This document shows positions 1 to 5,650 of a DNA stretch of 5,650 nt, piece by piece. Position numbers and translations under genes: made by a program. Origin of the DNA: Nitrospirota bacterium (GTDB lineage Bacteria; Nitrospirota; Thermodesulfovibrionia; Thermodesulfovibrionales; JdFR-85); NCBI GenBank assembly GCA_013152195.1, contig JAADGU010000104.1, forward strand, positions 1 through 5,650, written 5' to 3'. The notes beneath the pieces are model-generated. The model ran no database searches and was not told where the DNA came from. It saw only the letters and a program-made list of their open reading frames with translations. The first letter of the stretch is position 1; every line of letters begins with the position of its first letter.

Positions 1-267
1 TACCTGGGATTTGTTGAGCAGCTCGACCCGCTGGTGCCGGTTATCCATATCCATATGCACGAAAACTATGGCGACCTTGACAGCCATCTGACGATCTTTA
101 CCGGGCCTTCAAGGGAAGACCCCTCGGGTATACAGGAGTTTGTAGATCTGATGAAGAAACGCGGGTTTTCAGGCTCTATAATCCTTGAACAGTGGCCGCA
201 GCCCCGCTCTTTGCTTAACCAGGCGCGCGACAGGTTATATCAAATGTTTAATGGTTGTTGGAAGTGA
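1..267 (+). CDS. TIM-barrel sugar phosphate isomerase/epimerase-like protein, 3' end only
   Basis: The frame is open from the first base and ends at TGA 265-267, giving the last 88 residues; the start lies outside the window. The segment VIHIHMHENYGDLDSHL matches the pattern of xylose-isomerase-like TIM barrels (AP endonuclease family 2, PF01261), where His and Asp/Glu side chains near the ends of the late beta strands bind a divalent metal. The later strand GSIILEQWPQP supplies the usual metal-ligand glutamate before the C-terminal helix. Such proteins isomerise or epimerise sugars or cleave related bonds in the cytoplasm; the substrate cannot be told from this fragment. An internal GTG at 34 is not the start, because homologous-looking sequence continues upstream of it. 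The final residues (about NGCWK) and the stop codon lie inside the left arm of a long inverted repeat, so the natural C-terminus may have been altered. The family assignment is good; the specific function is unknown. Confidence 0.8.
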   Translation, partial: YLGFVEQLDPLVPVIHIHMHENYGDLDSHLTIFTGPSREDPSGIQEFVDLMKKRGFSGSIILEQWPQPRSLLNQARDRLYQMFNGCWK

Positions 268-404
268 TATGATAGACTCTGAACGGTTTTAATTATCACT
301 TTTGACTCACCCGGATGGTGAGACGTGATAATTGCCTCGGAGTCCCGGCCGGACGCCGGGACGAGAATGAGTGAAGAGTCTATCATATCGCTTCCCTCCG
401 ACAA
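255..404. repeat. Long inverted repeat enclosing two hairpins (MITE/REP-like or structured RNA element)
   Basis: Bases 260-280 and 375-395 are complementary over 21 bp with a single non-Watson-Crick pair (T265 opposite G390). The pairing can extend to 255-262 with 397-404 if a 4-base bulge (393-396) is allowed, with one more wobble (T259 opposite G400). Inside the outer stem lie two independent hairpins. The first pairs 291-299 with 325-333 (9 bp, perfect) and has an apical stem 306-311/317-322 with loop CGGAT. The second pairs 342-349 with 355-362 (GTCCCGGC/GCCGGGAC, perfect, 5-base loop) and is extended by CTC 336-338 with GAG 363-365. The whole can fold as a three-way junction in RNA or a cruciform in DNA. 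The left arm overlaps the end of the upstream gene. No flanking target-site duplication or transposase is seen. A small non-autonomous element, a REP-type palindrome or a 3'-end RNA structure would all fit. The structure is certain; its nature is not. Confidence 0.75.
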
Positions 405-448
405 TTGAGGCTTTTTGCTGTGTCCGGATAAAAGCTTCTATTTAAATT

Positions 449-454
449 AAGGAG
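449..454 (+). promoter_or_regulatory. Shine-Dalgarno site of the GH13 gene, deciding the start
   Basis: AAGGAG lies 7 bases before ATG 462 and only 4 bases before the in-frame GTG at 459. This spacing favours the ATG over the GTG. No convincing promoter is seen between the inverted-repeat element and this site: TTGCTG at 415-420 followed by an AT-rich run at 439-448 is a poor match. Confidence 0.75.
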
Positions 455-461
455 AAGAGTG

Positions 462-1766
462 ATGAAAAAACCTGAGAAGATGGTTGTTTACAATCTGTTT
501 CCCCTGCTGTCAGGACGGTTTACTGAATGGGAGAGCCATCTGGTGCGGGCCTCCGGGATGGGGTTCAACTGGATATTTGTTAACCCTATTCATCTCCCCG
601 GCTCCTCCGGCAGCCTGTATTCAATAAAGAATTACTTCAGTTTTAACCCACTGCTGATAGATCCACGCACTAAAAAGTCCCCCCGGCAACAGGTGGAAGG
701 GGCGATTGAGACTGCTGGGAAACTGGGGCTCAGGATGATGATAGACCTGGTGATTAACCATTGTGCCGTTGATTCAGACCTGATACAGGAACACCCTGAA
801 TGGTTTCAGTGGGAGGCGGATGGAAAAGTTGCTCATCCGTTCTGTGATGAAAACGGCAGGAAGGTTGTGTGGAGGGACCTGGCAAGGTTTGACCACAGGA
901 ATACACGGGACAAGGAAGGGCTGTTTCAGTTTTTTCTCAAGGTGGTAACATTTTTAATCAAGCTTGGATTCAAGGGATTCCGGTGTGATGCCGCCTATCA
1001 GGTACCAAAAAGCTTCTGGCAGAGGCTTATTAGTGAGACAAGGGAGATATATCCGGATGTCCTCTTTTTTGCCGAAACCCTCGGGTGTCCGGCAGACCAG
1101 ACCAGAAAGACCGCCAGCGCCGGCTTTGATTATATATTCAACAGCTCCAAATGGTGGGACTTTAACAGTCCCTGGCTGATGGAGCAGTATCACCTTACAC
1201 GGGAGATAGCCCCGTCAATCAGTTTTCCGGAAAGCCATGACACGGTGAGGCTCTGCGAGGAGCTCCATGGCAATATAAATGGTCTCAAACAGCGGTATCT
1301 CTTCTCTGCACTCTACTCTGCAGGGGTTATGATGCCCATAGGTTTTGAGTTCGGTTTTCGCAAGAAGCTCCATGTGGTCAAGACAAGGCCGGAGGATTGG
1401 GAGGAGACCGGGATTGATCTGACCTCCTTTATCGAAAAGGTCAACAGGCTCAAGGAGCAGTATGTAATTTTTCAGGAAGATGCCCCAACCGAGATGTTAC
1501 CCCACAGTAACGCCAATGTGCTGGTCATGTGGAAGGCATCCACTACTACACATGAGGAGGCCCTCCTTATTCTCAATAAGGACATACATAACAGACAGCA
1601 TTTTTATGCAGACAGCCTGTATGCATTTGTTCAGGCAAGGGCCCCGCTGAATGATGTGTCTCCGGAAGATCCCATTGACTATATCCCCGAACCATTCTCA
1701 TACGAATTGCAGCCGGGAGAGGGCCTTGTGCTTATAACCACGAGGGATCCGGGGATAGAGGATTGA
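462..1766 (+). CDS. GH13 alpha-amylase-family glycosyl hydrolase/transferase
   Basis: This 434-residue cytoplasmic protein has no signal peptide or membrane segment. The four conserved GH13 regions are all present: region I DLVINH (Asp95, Asn99, His100), region II GFRCDAA with nucleophile Asp176, region III FFAET with acid/base Glu205, and region IV FPESHD with His259 and the transition-state Asp260. The (beta/alpha)8 barrel begins almost at residue 7, and a short beta domain ends the protein (about 345-426), so it lacks the N-terminal modules of GlgE and of classical branching or debranching enzymes. The blocks FRCDAAYQVP and FNSSKWWDF recall, from memory, the GH13 domain of GlgE-like/maltosyltransferase-related proteins more than secreted amylases. 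Likely role: hydrolysis or transglycosylation of intracellular alpha-glucan or malto-oligosaccharides. It converges with glgA, 33 bp between stops. ATG 462 was chosen on Shine-Dalgarno spacing; GTG 459 would add one residue. Family is certain, exact reaction is not. Confidence 0.9.
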   Translation: MKKPEKMVVYNLFPLLSGRFTEWESHLVRASGMGFNWIFVNPIHLPGSSGSLYSIKNYFSFNPLLIDPRTKKSPRQQVEGAIETAGKLGLRMMIDLVINHCAVDSDLIQEHPEWFQWEADGKVAHPFCDENGRKVVWRDLARFDHRNTRDKEGLFQFFLKVVTFLIKLGFKGFRCDAAYQVPKSFWQRLISETREIYPDVLFFAETLGCPADQTRKTASAGFDYIFNSSKWWDFNSPWLMEQYHLTREIAPSISFPESHDTVRLCEELHGNINGLKQRYLFSALYSAGVMMPIGFEFGFRKKLHVVKTRPEDWEETGIDLTSFIEKVNRLKEQYVIFQEDAPTEMLPHSNANVLVMWKASTTTHEEALLILNKDIHNRQHFYADSLYAFVQARAPLNDVSPEDPIDYIPEPFSYELQPGEGLVLITTRDPGIED

Positions 1767-1785
1767 ATGACCGGGTTATCTCTTT

Positions 1786-1808
1786 GAGAAGTTTTGGGGT
1801 TACTTCTC
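1786..1808. terminator. Small hairpin between convergent genes, possible weak bidirectional terminator
   Basis: GAGAAGT (1786-1792) is perfectly complementary to ACTTCTC (1802-1808), with a 9-base loop. It sits at the junction of the convergent GH13 and glgA genes, and its right arm includes the last codons and the stop of glgA. There is no clear U-tract on either strand and the stem is only 7 bp, so intrinsic termination would be weak. Convergent placement is the main argument. Confidence 0.3.
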
Positions 1809-3272
1809 TCTGATATATTCATAAATATTCATATAATTCTGGCCGGGATGGTTCCATGAATAGTCATACCTCATTCCATTAACCATCAAGTCCCTGAAGT
1901 ATTGCGGATATGCATGCCACATGCCGATAGCCCGGTGCATGGCGGATTCCAGTCCCTCACGGTTTGCATCATTGAATACATACCCGTTTCGTTCATTGTA
2001 GGGTTTGTCGGAATAGTCGGCATCAAAGACGGTATCCTTTAATCCACCCGTTGCCCTTACAATGGGTACAGTGCCGTATTTCATGGCTATCATCTGAGTC
2101 AGTCCACACGGCTCAAACAGGCTGGGCATAACTATCATGTCAGCACCGGCATAAATCAGGTGGGACAGCTCTTCATTGTAGCCTATTTCCAGGTGGCAAT
2201 CAGGATTGTTGTTCAGATGATGTTTGAGGTGCCAGAAAGAGTCATTGATTCCGGGATCAGGACTTGAGCCGAGCAGTACGAACTGACAACCATTATCCAG
2301 TGCATAAAAGATTGCATGTTTTATAAGGTCGACCCCTTTCTGGTGGTCCAGCCGGCCTATATACGAGATGAGGGGTTTAAAATCCTGCCGGAGCAACAAC
2401 CTGTGGCGGAGAGCCTCTTTATTGCCGTATTTGACGTCAAGGTTCTCAATGCCGTAATTGTATGGTATATAGTAGTCAATCTCAGGGTTCCATACATCGT
2501 AATCAATGCCGTTGAGGACGCCTCCAAACTTTTGGCCATGTACGTGCAGGGTATGGTTGAGGCCGTACCCGAGGTCTGTGTTCTGTATTTCCCAGGCATA
2601 TCCAGGGGATACTGTGGTTACAAAGTTGGAGTAAACGATTCCGCCCTTCATGAGATTTATTGCAGAGGGGTTGAAATTGTCCTGAAGACGATCCTGGCTG
2701 AAATAGTAATCAGGCCGGTTTAGACCGACCGCACGAAGTATGTGCCCTCCTGTTACGCCCTGATGTTTGAGGTTGTGCAGGGTGTAGCAGACACGGGGAT
2801 GGCTCATGCCCAGATACTTATAGATATCAAACAGGAGTACAGGCACAAGACCCGTCTGCCAGTCATGGCAATGAATGATATCAGGCTGCTTGTTTGACTT
2901 CAGCAGAAACTCAAGGGCTGCCCTGCAAAAGAAGGCAAACCGTTCGGGATCATCCGGATGACCATAGTATATGCCGCGGTTGAAAAAATTATTGTGCGAA
3001 TGAGGTTCGATAAAGAAACACCTTCTTCCATGTACAAATCCGAAGAAGACGGAGCAGTGTATCCACTGATCATGAAAGGGGACCCAGAGGTCATGAAATG
3101 TCTCCTGAAGACCGTAAATATGGTCATATCTCATGCAGTCATACTTGGGGAGAATAATCTCTACGGAATTTCCCCTCACCTCAAGCTCTCGGCTGAGTCC
3201 GAAGACCACATCAGCAAGCCCCCCCACCTTGGCCACCGGAGCACATTCTGTTGCAACCATGACAATAAACAT
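1800..3272 (-). CDS. glgA: Glycogen synthase, GT5 (starch synthase III/IV-like)
   Basis: This 490-residue protein has the usual GlgA length and transfers glucose from ADP-glucose (possibly UDP-glucose) to the non-reducing end of an alpha-1,4-glucan in the cytoplasm. The GT-B fold is complete. The N-terminal GT5 domain has the donor/acceptor loop KVGGLADV (Lys15), HCHDWQTG (134-141) and LNGIDYDVWNP (253-263). The C-terminal domain has GRLDHQKG (Arg307, Lys312), the catalytic-site FEPCGLTQ (Glu387) and RATGGLKDTVFD. Several stretches, such as FFIEP, LLGSSPDP, LSHLIYAGAD and FEPCGLTQMIAMKYG, resemble plant starch synthase III/IV more than E. coli GlgA, judged from memory. ATG 3272 is preceded by AAGGAA at the right distance, and the family N-terminus starts here. 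The gene is transcribed toward the GH13 gene and away from the DUF4912-GH57 operon, so it has its own promoter. No lesion is seen. Confidence 0.95.
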   Translation of the reverse strand: MFIVMVATECAPVAKVGGLADVVFGLSRELEVRGNSVEIILPKYDCMRYDHIYGLQETFHDLWVPFHDQWIHCSVFFGFVHGRRCFFIEPHSHNNFFNRGIYYGHPDDPERFAFFCRAALEFLLKSNKQPDIIHCHDWQTGLVPVLLFDIYKYLGMSHPRVCYTLHNLKHQGVTGGHILRAVGLNRPDYYFSQDRLQDNFNPSAINLMKGGIVYSNFVTTVSPGYAWEIQNTDLGYGLNHTLHVHGQKFGGVLNGIDYDVWNPEIDYYIPYNYGIENLDVKYGNKEALRHRLLLRQDFKPLISYIGRLDHQKGVDLIKHAIFYALDNGCQFVLLGSSPDPGINDSFWHLKHHLNNNPDCHLEIGYNEELSHLIYAGADMIVMPSLFEPCGLTQMIAMKYGTVPIVRATGGLKDTVFDADYSDKPYNERNGYVFNDANREGLESAMHRAIGMWHAYPQYFRDLMVNGMRYDYSWNHPGQNYMNIYEYIREK

Positions 3273-3279
3273 GTAGTTA

Positions 3280-3285
3280 TTCCTT
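3280..3285 (-). promoter_or_regulatory. Shine-Dalgarno site of glgA
   Basis: On the minus strand AAGGAA stands 7 bases before ATG 3272. It supports that start over the internal ATG five codons in (VMVATEC). Confidence 0.75.
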
Positions 3286-3347
3286 AGAAAGCTCTGGGGA
3301 AATTACAAAAAACGTTGATTTGCCAAGAGCAAAGATGAACTAATGAG

Positions 3348-3376
3348 AGTATAGCATAAGGAAAAACCTGATACAA
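3348..3376 (-). promoter_or_regulatory. Sigma70-like promoter of glgA with extended -10
   Basis: Reading the minus strand, TTGTAT (3376-3371) is followed by exactly 17 bases and then TATACT (3353-3348). The -10 is 5/6 to consensus and is preceded by TGC, an extended -10 (TGnTATACT). The -35 is only 3/6, which an extended -10 can compensate for. Transcription would start near 3341, leaving a leader of about 70 bases before the glgA start. No riboswitch-like fold was recognised in that leader. Confidence 0.6.
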
Positions 3377-3390
3377 CATTAATAAAAACA

Positions 3391-3399
3391 GAGGAGGAG
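3391..3399 (+). other. Orphan Shine-Dalgarno-like sequence
   Basis: GAGGAGGAG is the strongest ribosome-binding-like sequence in the divergent intergenic region, but no ATG, GTG or TTG follows at a usable distance. Only a CTG at 3405 does, giving six codons before TGA at 3423. It lies about 90 bases upstream of the DUF4912 start. It may be chance purine richness, a leader-peptide site or a remnant. Confidence 0.25.
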
Positions 3400-3421
3400 T
3401 TTCACTGTTTCGTACTTCAGG

Positions 3422-3451
3422 TTGACAGGGACTGCAGCCTTTTGTTAGCTT
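3422..3451 (+). promoter_or_regulatory. Candidate promoter of the DUF4912-GH57 operon
   Basis: A perfect TTGACA -35 (3422-3427) is followed, 18 bases on, by a poor -10 (TAGCTT, 3446-3451, 3/6). Its position, 37 bases before the DUF4912 ATG, is right for the operon promoter. The weak -10 makes this tentative. Confidence 0.35.
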
Positions 3452-3463
3452 ACCACTGAGAAA

Positions 3464-3483
3464 AAAGTTCTTTAAAGTTCTTT
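3464..3483 (+). repeat. Tandem 10-bp direct repeat before the DUF4912 start
   Basis: AAAGTTCTTT occurs twice back to back (3464-3473 and 3474-3483), ending 4 bases before ATG 3488. It occupies the place where a Shine-Dalgarno sequence would be expected, and none is present there. A period of one helical turn would suit a regulator site, but two short AT-rich copies could also be slippage. Confidence 0.5.
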
Positions 3484-3487
3484 TTAG

Positions 3488-4117
3488 ATGTTCAGGAGTT
3501 TTTACCCGCTTGAACTTGAAAAAACCCCGGGGTTAATGATGGAGCAAAAGGTGAGGAAAGGGTCTGAAAACAGGCTGGAAGGTAAAGACCTTCCCAAAGG
3601 CTACAACATTGATACGATTGTAATCATGCCGGTTAATGCGGATATGAGTTTTGTCTACTGGGAGATAACGGATAAATTACTCAACGGCACTTCTCGCGAA
3701 TTAGATGTCAATTCTGCTGAACCAACAATAAAAATTTTCGAAAGAGACAGCAGGAAAGAGATATGTTCGTTCGAAGTAAAAGATATGATCGGCAAGAAAT
3801 ATATAAGATATCCTGCATCGTTTAAGCCTCTTGTTGCAGAATTCGGTATATTAGAGGGGGGTAAGTTTACCGGATTCCTAAGATCAAAGACTGCTTTAGT
3901 CCCTTCTCTTGAGACTTCAAGGACGGGAGATGAGGTCTGGATGGAAAAAGCAGAGGGCCTTGGTGTCACTGTGCGGATATCAGAAAGTGAGGGCACTCGT
4001 GATATATCATCTTCCGGCATTTTGGCAAGGGCTGCCCTTCGGAGCTACTATGAGGAGACCGGAGCAGGCCCAGGAGTTTCTGCTTCCAGTGAAATATTAA
4101 GGACCGAAAAATCGTAA
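3488..4117 (+). CDS. DUF4912 domain protein, partner gene of the GH57 branching enzyme
   Basis: This 209-residue protein is soluble, with no signal peptide or membrane helix. Residues about 36-160 fit the DUF4912 pattern: LPKGYNIDTIVIMPVNADMS, then FVYWEIT with the characteristic Tyr-Trp-Glu, a beta-rich middle, and a late strand at VWMEKAEG. The last 40 residues are Ser/Gly-rich and look flexible. DUF4912 has no established function; the family is often found beside alpha-glucan enzymes (from memory), and here it lies 13 bp before the GH57 gene, so the two are probably co-transcribed. A glucan-binding or enzyme-assisting role is inference. An in-frame TAG at 3485-3487 blocks any longer N-terminus. 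ATG 3488 has no Shine-Dalgarno; ATG 3536 or 3539 (Met17, Met18) are alternatives that keep the whole domain. Domain call fairly sure, start uncertain. Confidence 0.75.
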   Translation: MFRSFYPLELEKTPGLMMEQKVRKGSENRLEGKDLPKGYNIDTIVIMPVNADMSFVYWEITDKLLNGTSRELDVNSAEPTIKIFERDSRKEICSFEVKDMIGKKYIRYPASFKPLVAEFGILEGGKFTGFLRSKTALVPSLETSRTGDEVWMEKAEGLGVTVRISESEGTRDISSSGILARAALRSYYEETGAGPGVSASSEILRTEKS

Positions 4118-4130
4118 TCCGCAGAAGACC

Positions 4131-5650
4131 ATGAAAGGATACTGGATTCCTGTACTGCATTCACACCTGCCTTTTGTAAAACATCCTGAGTACGATTACT
4201 TTTTAGAAGAGCATTGGCTTTTTGAGGCCATTTCCGAAACGTATATCCCACTGCTTATGAAGATGAAGAAGATGGTTGACGGAAATATCGATTTCAGGTT
4301 AACCGTCTCAATGACCCCGCCTTTGCTGGAGATGCTCTCGGATGAATACCTCACAGGTCAATACCTGAAACACCTGGATAAGCTGATTGAGCTGTCTGAA
4401 AAAGAGATTAGGAGATTAAGTGATGACAGGGATTTTCTGCCTGCAGCCACTTTTTACAATAATAGATTTAAAGAGATAAAGACTTTTTTTACAGGTTTTC
4501 TGAATCACAATGTGTTAAACGGCTACAGGTACTTCAGGGATTCAGGAAACCTGGAGATTATCACCTGCGGGGCCACGCATAGCTTTTTGCCCCTGCTCGG
4601 TATAAACCCCAGGGCGGTTGAGGTTCAGATTAAAGTGGCAGTGGATTCGCATAGTAAACATTTCGGGGGGGCACCGGAGGGGATTTGGCTGCCGGAATGT
4701 GCTTATTTTGAGGGTCTTGACAGGGTGCTGGAGAGGCATGGCATAAGATTTTTCTTTCTGGATTCACACGGATTGATGAATGGCAGGCCCACACCAAAAT
4801 ATTCAGTTTATGCCCCTGTTTTCACAGTGAACGGGGTGGCGGCATTTGGCAGGGACCCTCAGTCTTCCAAACAGGTATGGGACTCCAGTGAGGGGTATCC
4901 CGGTGATTTCAATTACCGTGATTTTTACAGGGATGTGGGCTTTGACCTCGACTTTGAATATATTAAACCATACATCAGCCCGGACGGAATCAGGACCTTT
5001 ACGGGGCTTAAATATTACAGGATTACCGGCTCAACAGATATTAAAAAGCCCTATGACCCGCTGGCAGCGCATAAAAAAGCCCTTGAGCATGCCCTGCATT
5101 TTCATTCTGCAAGAAGAAAACAGATGGAAAACCTGGATGCACTTATGGACAGACCCCCGGTAGTGGTCTCACCCTATGATGCTGAACTTTTTGGGCACTG
5201 GTGGTTTGAGGGCCCTGACTTCCTGTACCATCTCTTTTGCGAGATTGATAAAAACAGGTTTATGAAAGCAGTAACCCCCACGGAATACCTGGGTCTGCAT
5301 CCGCAAAATCAGGTGATATCTCCAGGCCCTTCATCCTGGGGTTACGAGGGATATTATGATGTATGGCTTAATGATGAGAACGACTGGATTTACAGGCACC
5401 TGCATTATATGGCCGATACACTGGAGGGCCTTGCAAACAGGCATTACAACGAGACGGAACTTATAAGGGAGCGGGTCCTCAATCAATTAACCCGGGAGTT
5501 GCTGCTTGCTCAAAGCAGTGACTGGGCATTCCTGATGACAACAAAGACTGCTACGGAATATTCAGCAAAAAGGACAAGGGAGCATATCCTGAACTTCAAC
5601 AAGTTAGTTGACGGCTTCCTGACTGACACCATTGATACAACATTTCTTGA
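4131..5650 (+). CDS. GH57 family 1,4-alpha-glucan branching enzyme (DUF1957), 3' end cut
   Basis: The frame runs open from ATG 4131 to the window end: 506 residues, cut probably a few tens of residues before the usual C-terminus. It would form alpha-1,6 branches in glycogen by cutting and transferring alpha-1,4 chains in the cytoplasm. GH57 motifs appear in order: VLHSHLPFV (8-16, metal/substrate HxH), TCGATHSFLPLL (145-156), GIWLPECAY with nucleophile Glu189, and VSPYDAELFGHWWFEGP with acid/base Asp350. SSWGYEGYYDVWLND (401-415) opens the helical C-terminal DUF1957 domain, which continues with LLLAQSSDWAFLMTT. This agrees with the Thermococcus-type branching enzyme rather than the GH57 amylases. 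The start fits the family N-terminus (MKGYWIPVLHSHLP). Its Shine-Dalgarno (AGAAGA, 4123-4128) is weak and too close, suggesting translational coupling to DUF4912 13 bp upstream. No frameshift is visible. Confidence 0.93.
   Translation, partial: MKGYWIPVLHSHLPFVKHPEYDYFLEEHWLFEAISETYIPLLMKMKKMVDGNIDFRLTVSMTPPLLEMLSDEYLTGQYLKHLDKLIELSEKEIRRLSDDRDFLPAATFYNNRFKEIKTFFTGFLNHNVLNGYRYFRDSGNLEIITCGATHSFLPLLGINPRAVEVQIKVAVDSHSKHFGGAPEGIWLPECAYFEGLDRVLERHGIRFFFLDSHGLMNGRPTPKYSVYAPVFTVNGVAAFGRDPQSSKQVWDSSEGYPGDFNYRDFYRDVGFDLDFEYIKPYISPDGIRTFTGLKYYRITGSTDIKKPYDPLAAHKKALEHALHFHSARRKQMENLDALMDRPPVVVSPYDAELFGHWWFEGPDFLYHLFCEIDKNRFMKAVTPTEYLGLHPQNQVISPGPSSWGYEGYYDVWLNDENDWIYRHLHYMADTLEGLANRHYNETELIRERVLNQLTRELLLAQSSDWAFLMTTKTATEYSAKRTREHILNFNKLVDGFLTDTIDTTFL

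Noticed and set aside
255..404. CRISPR array or tandem repeats
   Set aside because: The hairpins have different sequences and there are no regularly spaced direct repeats; the arms are inverted, not direct.
395..416. Possible intrinsic terminator: CCTC / GAGG stem followed by T5
   Set aside because: The stem is only 4 bp with an 8-base loop and competes with the much stronger outer stem of the 255-404 element, so it cannot be supported as a terminator by itself.
954..1193. Overlapping open frames on both strands inside the GH13 gene
   Set aside because: They coincide with the conserved catalytic regions II and III of the GH13 protein, which explain the sequence.
2316..2723. Open frame of 135 codons on the plus strand inside glgA
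   Set aside because: It lies antisense to a fully conserved GT5 domain, has no Shine-Dalgarno and no recognisable domain; it is a shadow of glgA.
2958..3287. Plus-strand open frame over the 5' part of glgA
   Set aside because: Antisense to the conserved KVGGLADV region and without supporting signals; explained by codon bias of glgA.
4846..5163. Plus-strand open frame of 105 codons in another frame inside the GH57 gene
   Set aside because: The GH57 frame is continuous across it and carries family motifs on both sides, including the catalytic Asp; no frameshift is needed.

Overview
The window carries a bacterial glycogen / alpha-glucan metabolism locus: a GH13 alpha-amylase-family enzyme, a GT5 glycogen synthase (glgA), a DUF4912 protein and a GH57-type 1,4-alpha-glucan branching enzyme. 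The 3' end of an unrelated TIM-barrel sugar isomerase/epimerase-like gene lies at the left edge. Base composition is intermediate, Shine-Dalgarno motifs and sigma70-like promoter elements are visible, and genes are tightly packed. A GH57 branching enzyme next to DUF4912, with a GlgA resembling plant starch synthase III/IV, suggests a Gram-negative, probably anaerobic environmental lineage (Nitrospirota, Desulfobacterota or anammox planctomycete type). That placement is inference from gene content and is weak.

Layout, left to right. 1-267 (+): C-terminal 88 residues of an AP-endonuclease-2/xylose-isomerase-like TIM-barrel protein. 255-404: a striking structured element, a long inverted repeat (21 bp continuous, or 26 bp with a bulge) enclosing two further hairpins. 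Its left arm contains the stop codon of the first gene. 462-1766 (+): complete GH13 enzyme with all catalytic residues. It converges with glgA (1800-3272, -) across 33 bp. 3273-3487: divergent intergenic region with a good glgA promoter (extended -10), an orphan Shine-Dalgarno sequence and a 10-bp tandem repeat. 3488-4117 (+): DUF4912 protein. 4131-5650 (+): GH57/DUF1957 branching enzyme, cut by the window end probably a few tens of residues short of its C-terminus. The last two genes are 13 bp apart and form an operon.

Functionally, GlgA would extend alpha-1,4-glucan chains from a nucleotide-glucose donor, and the GH57 enzyme would introduce alpha-1,6 branches. The GH13 enzyme would act on alpha-glucan or malto-oligosaccharides by hydrolysis or transfer. 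DUF4912 has no established function, but its position suggests a role with the branching enzyme. No ADP-glucose pyrophosphorylase or phosphorylase is in the window. The least explained piece of DNA is the 255-404 element, which could be a MITE-like or REP-like repeat or a structured RNA 3' end.
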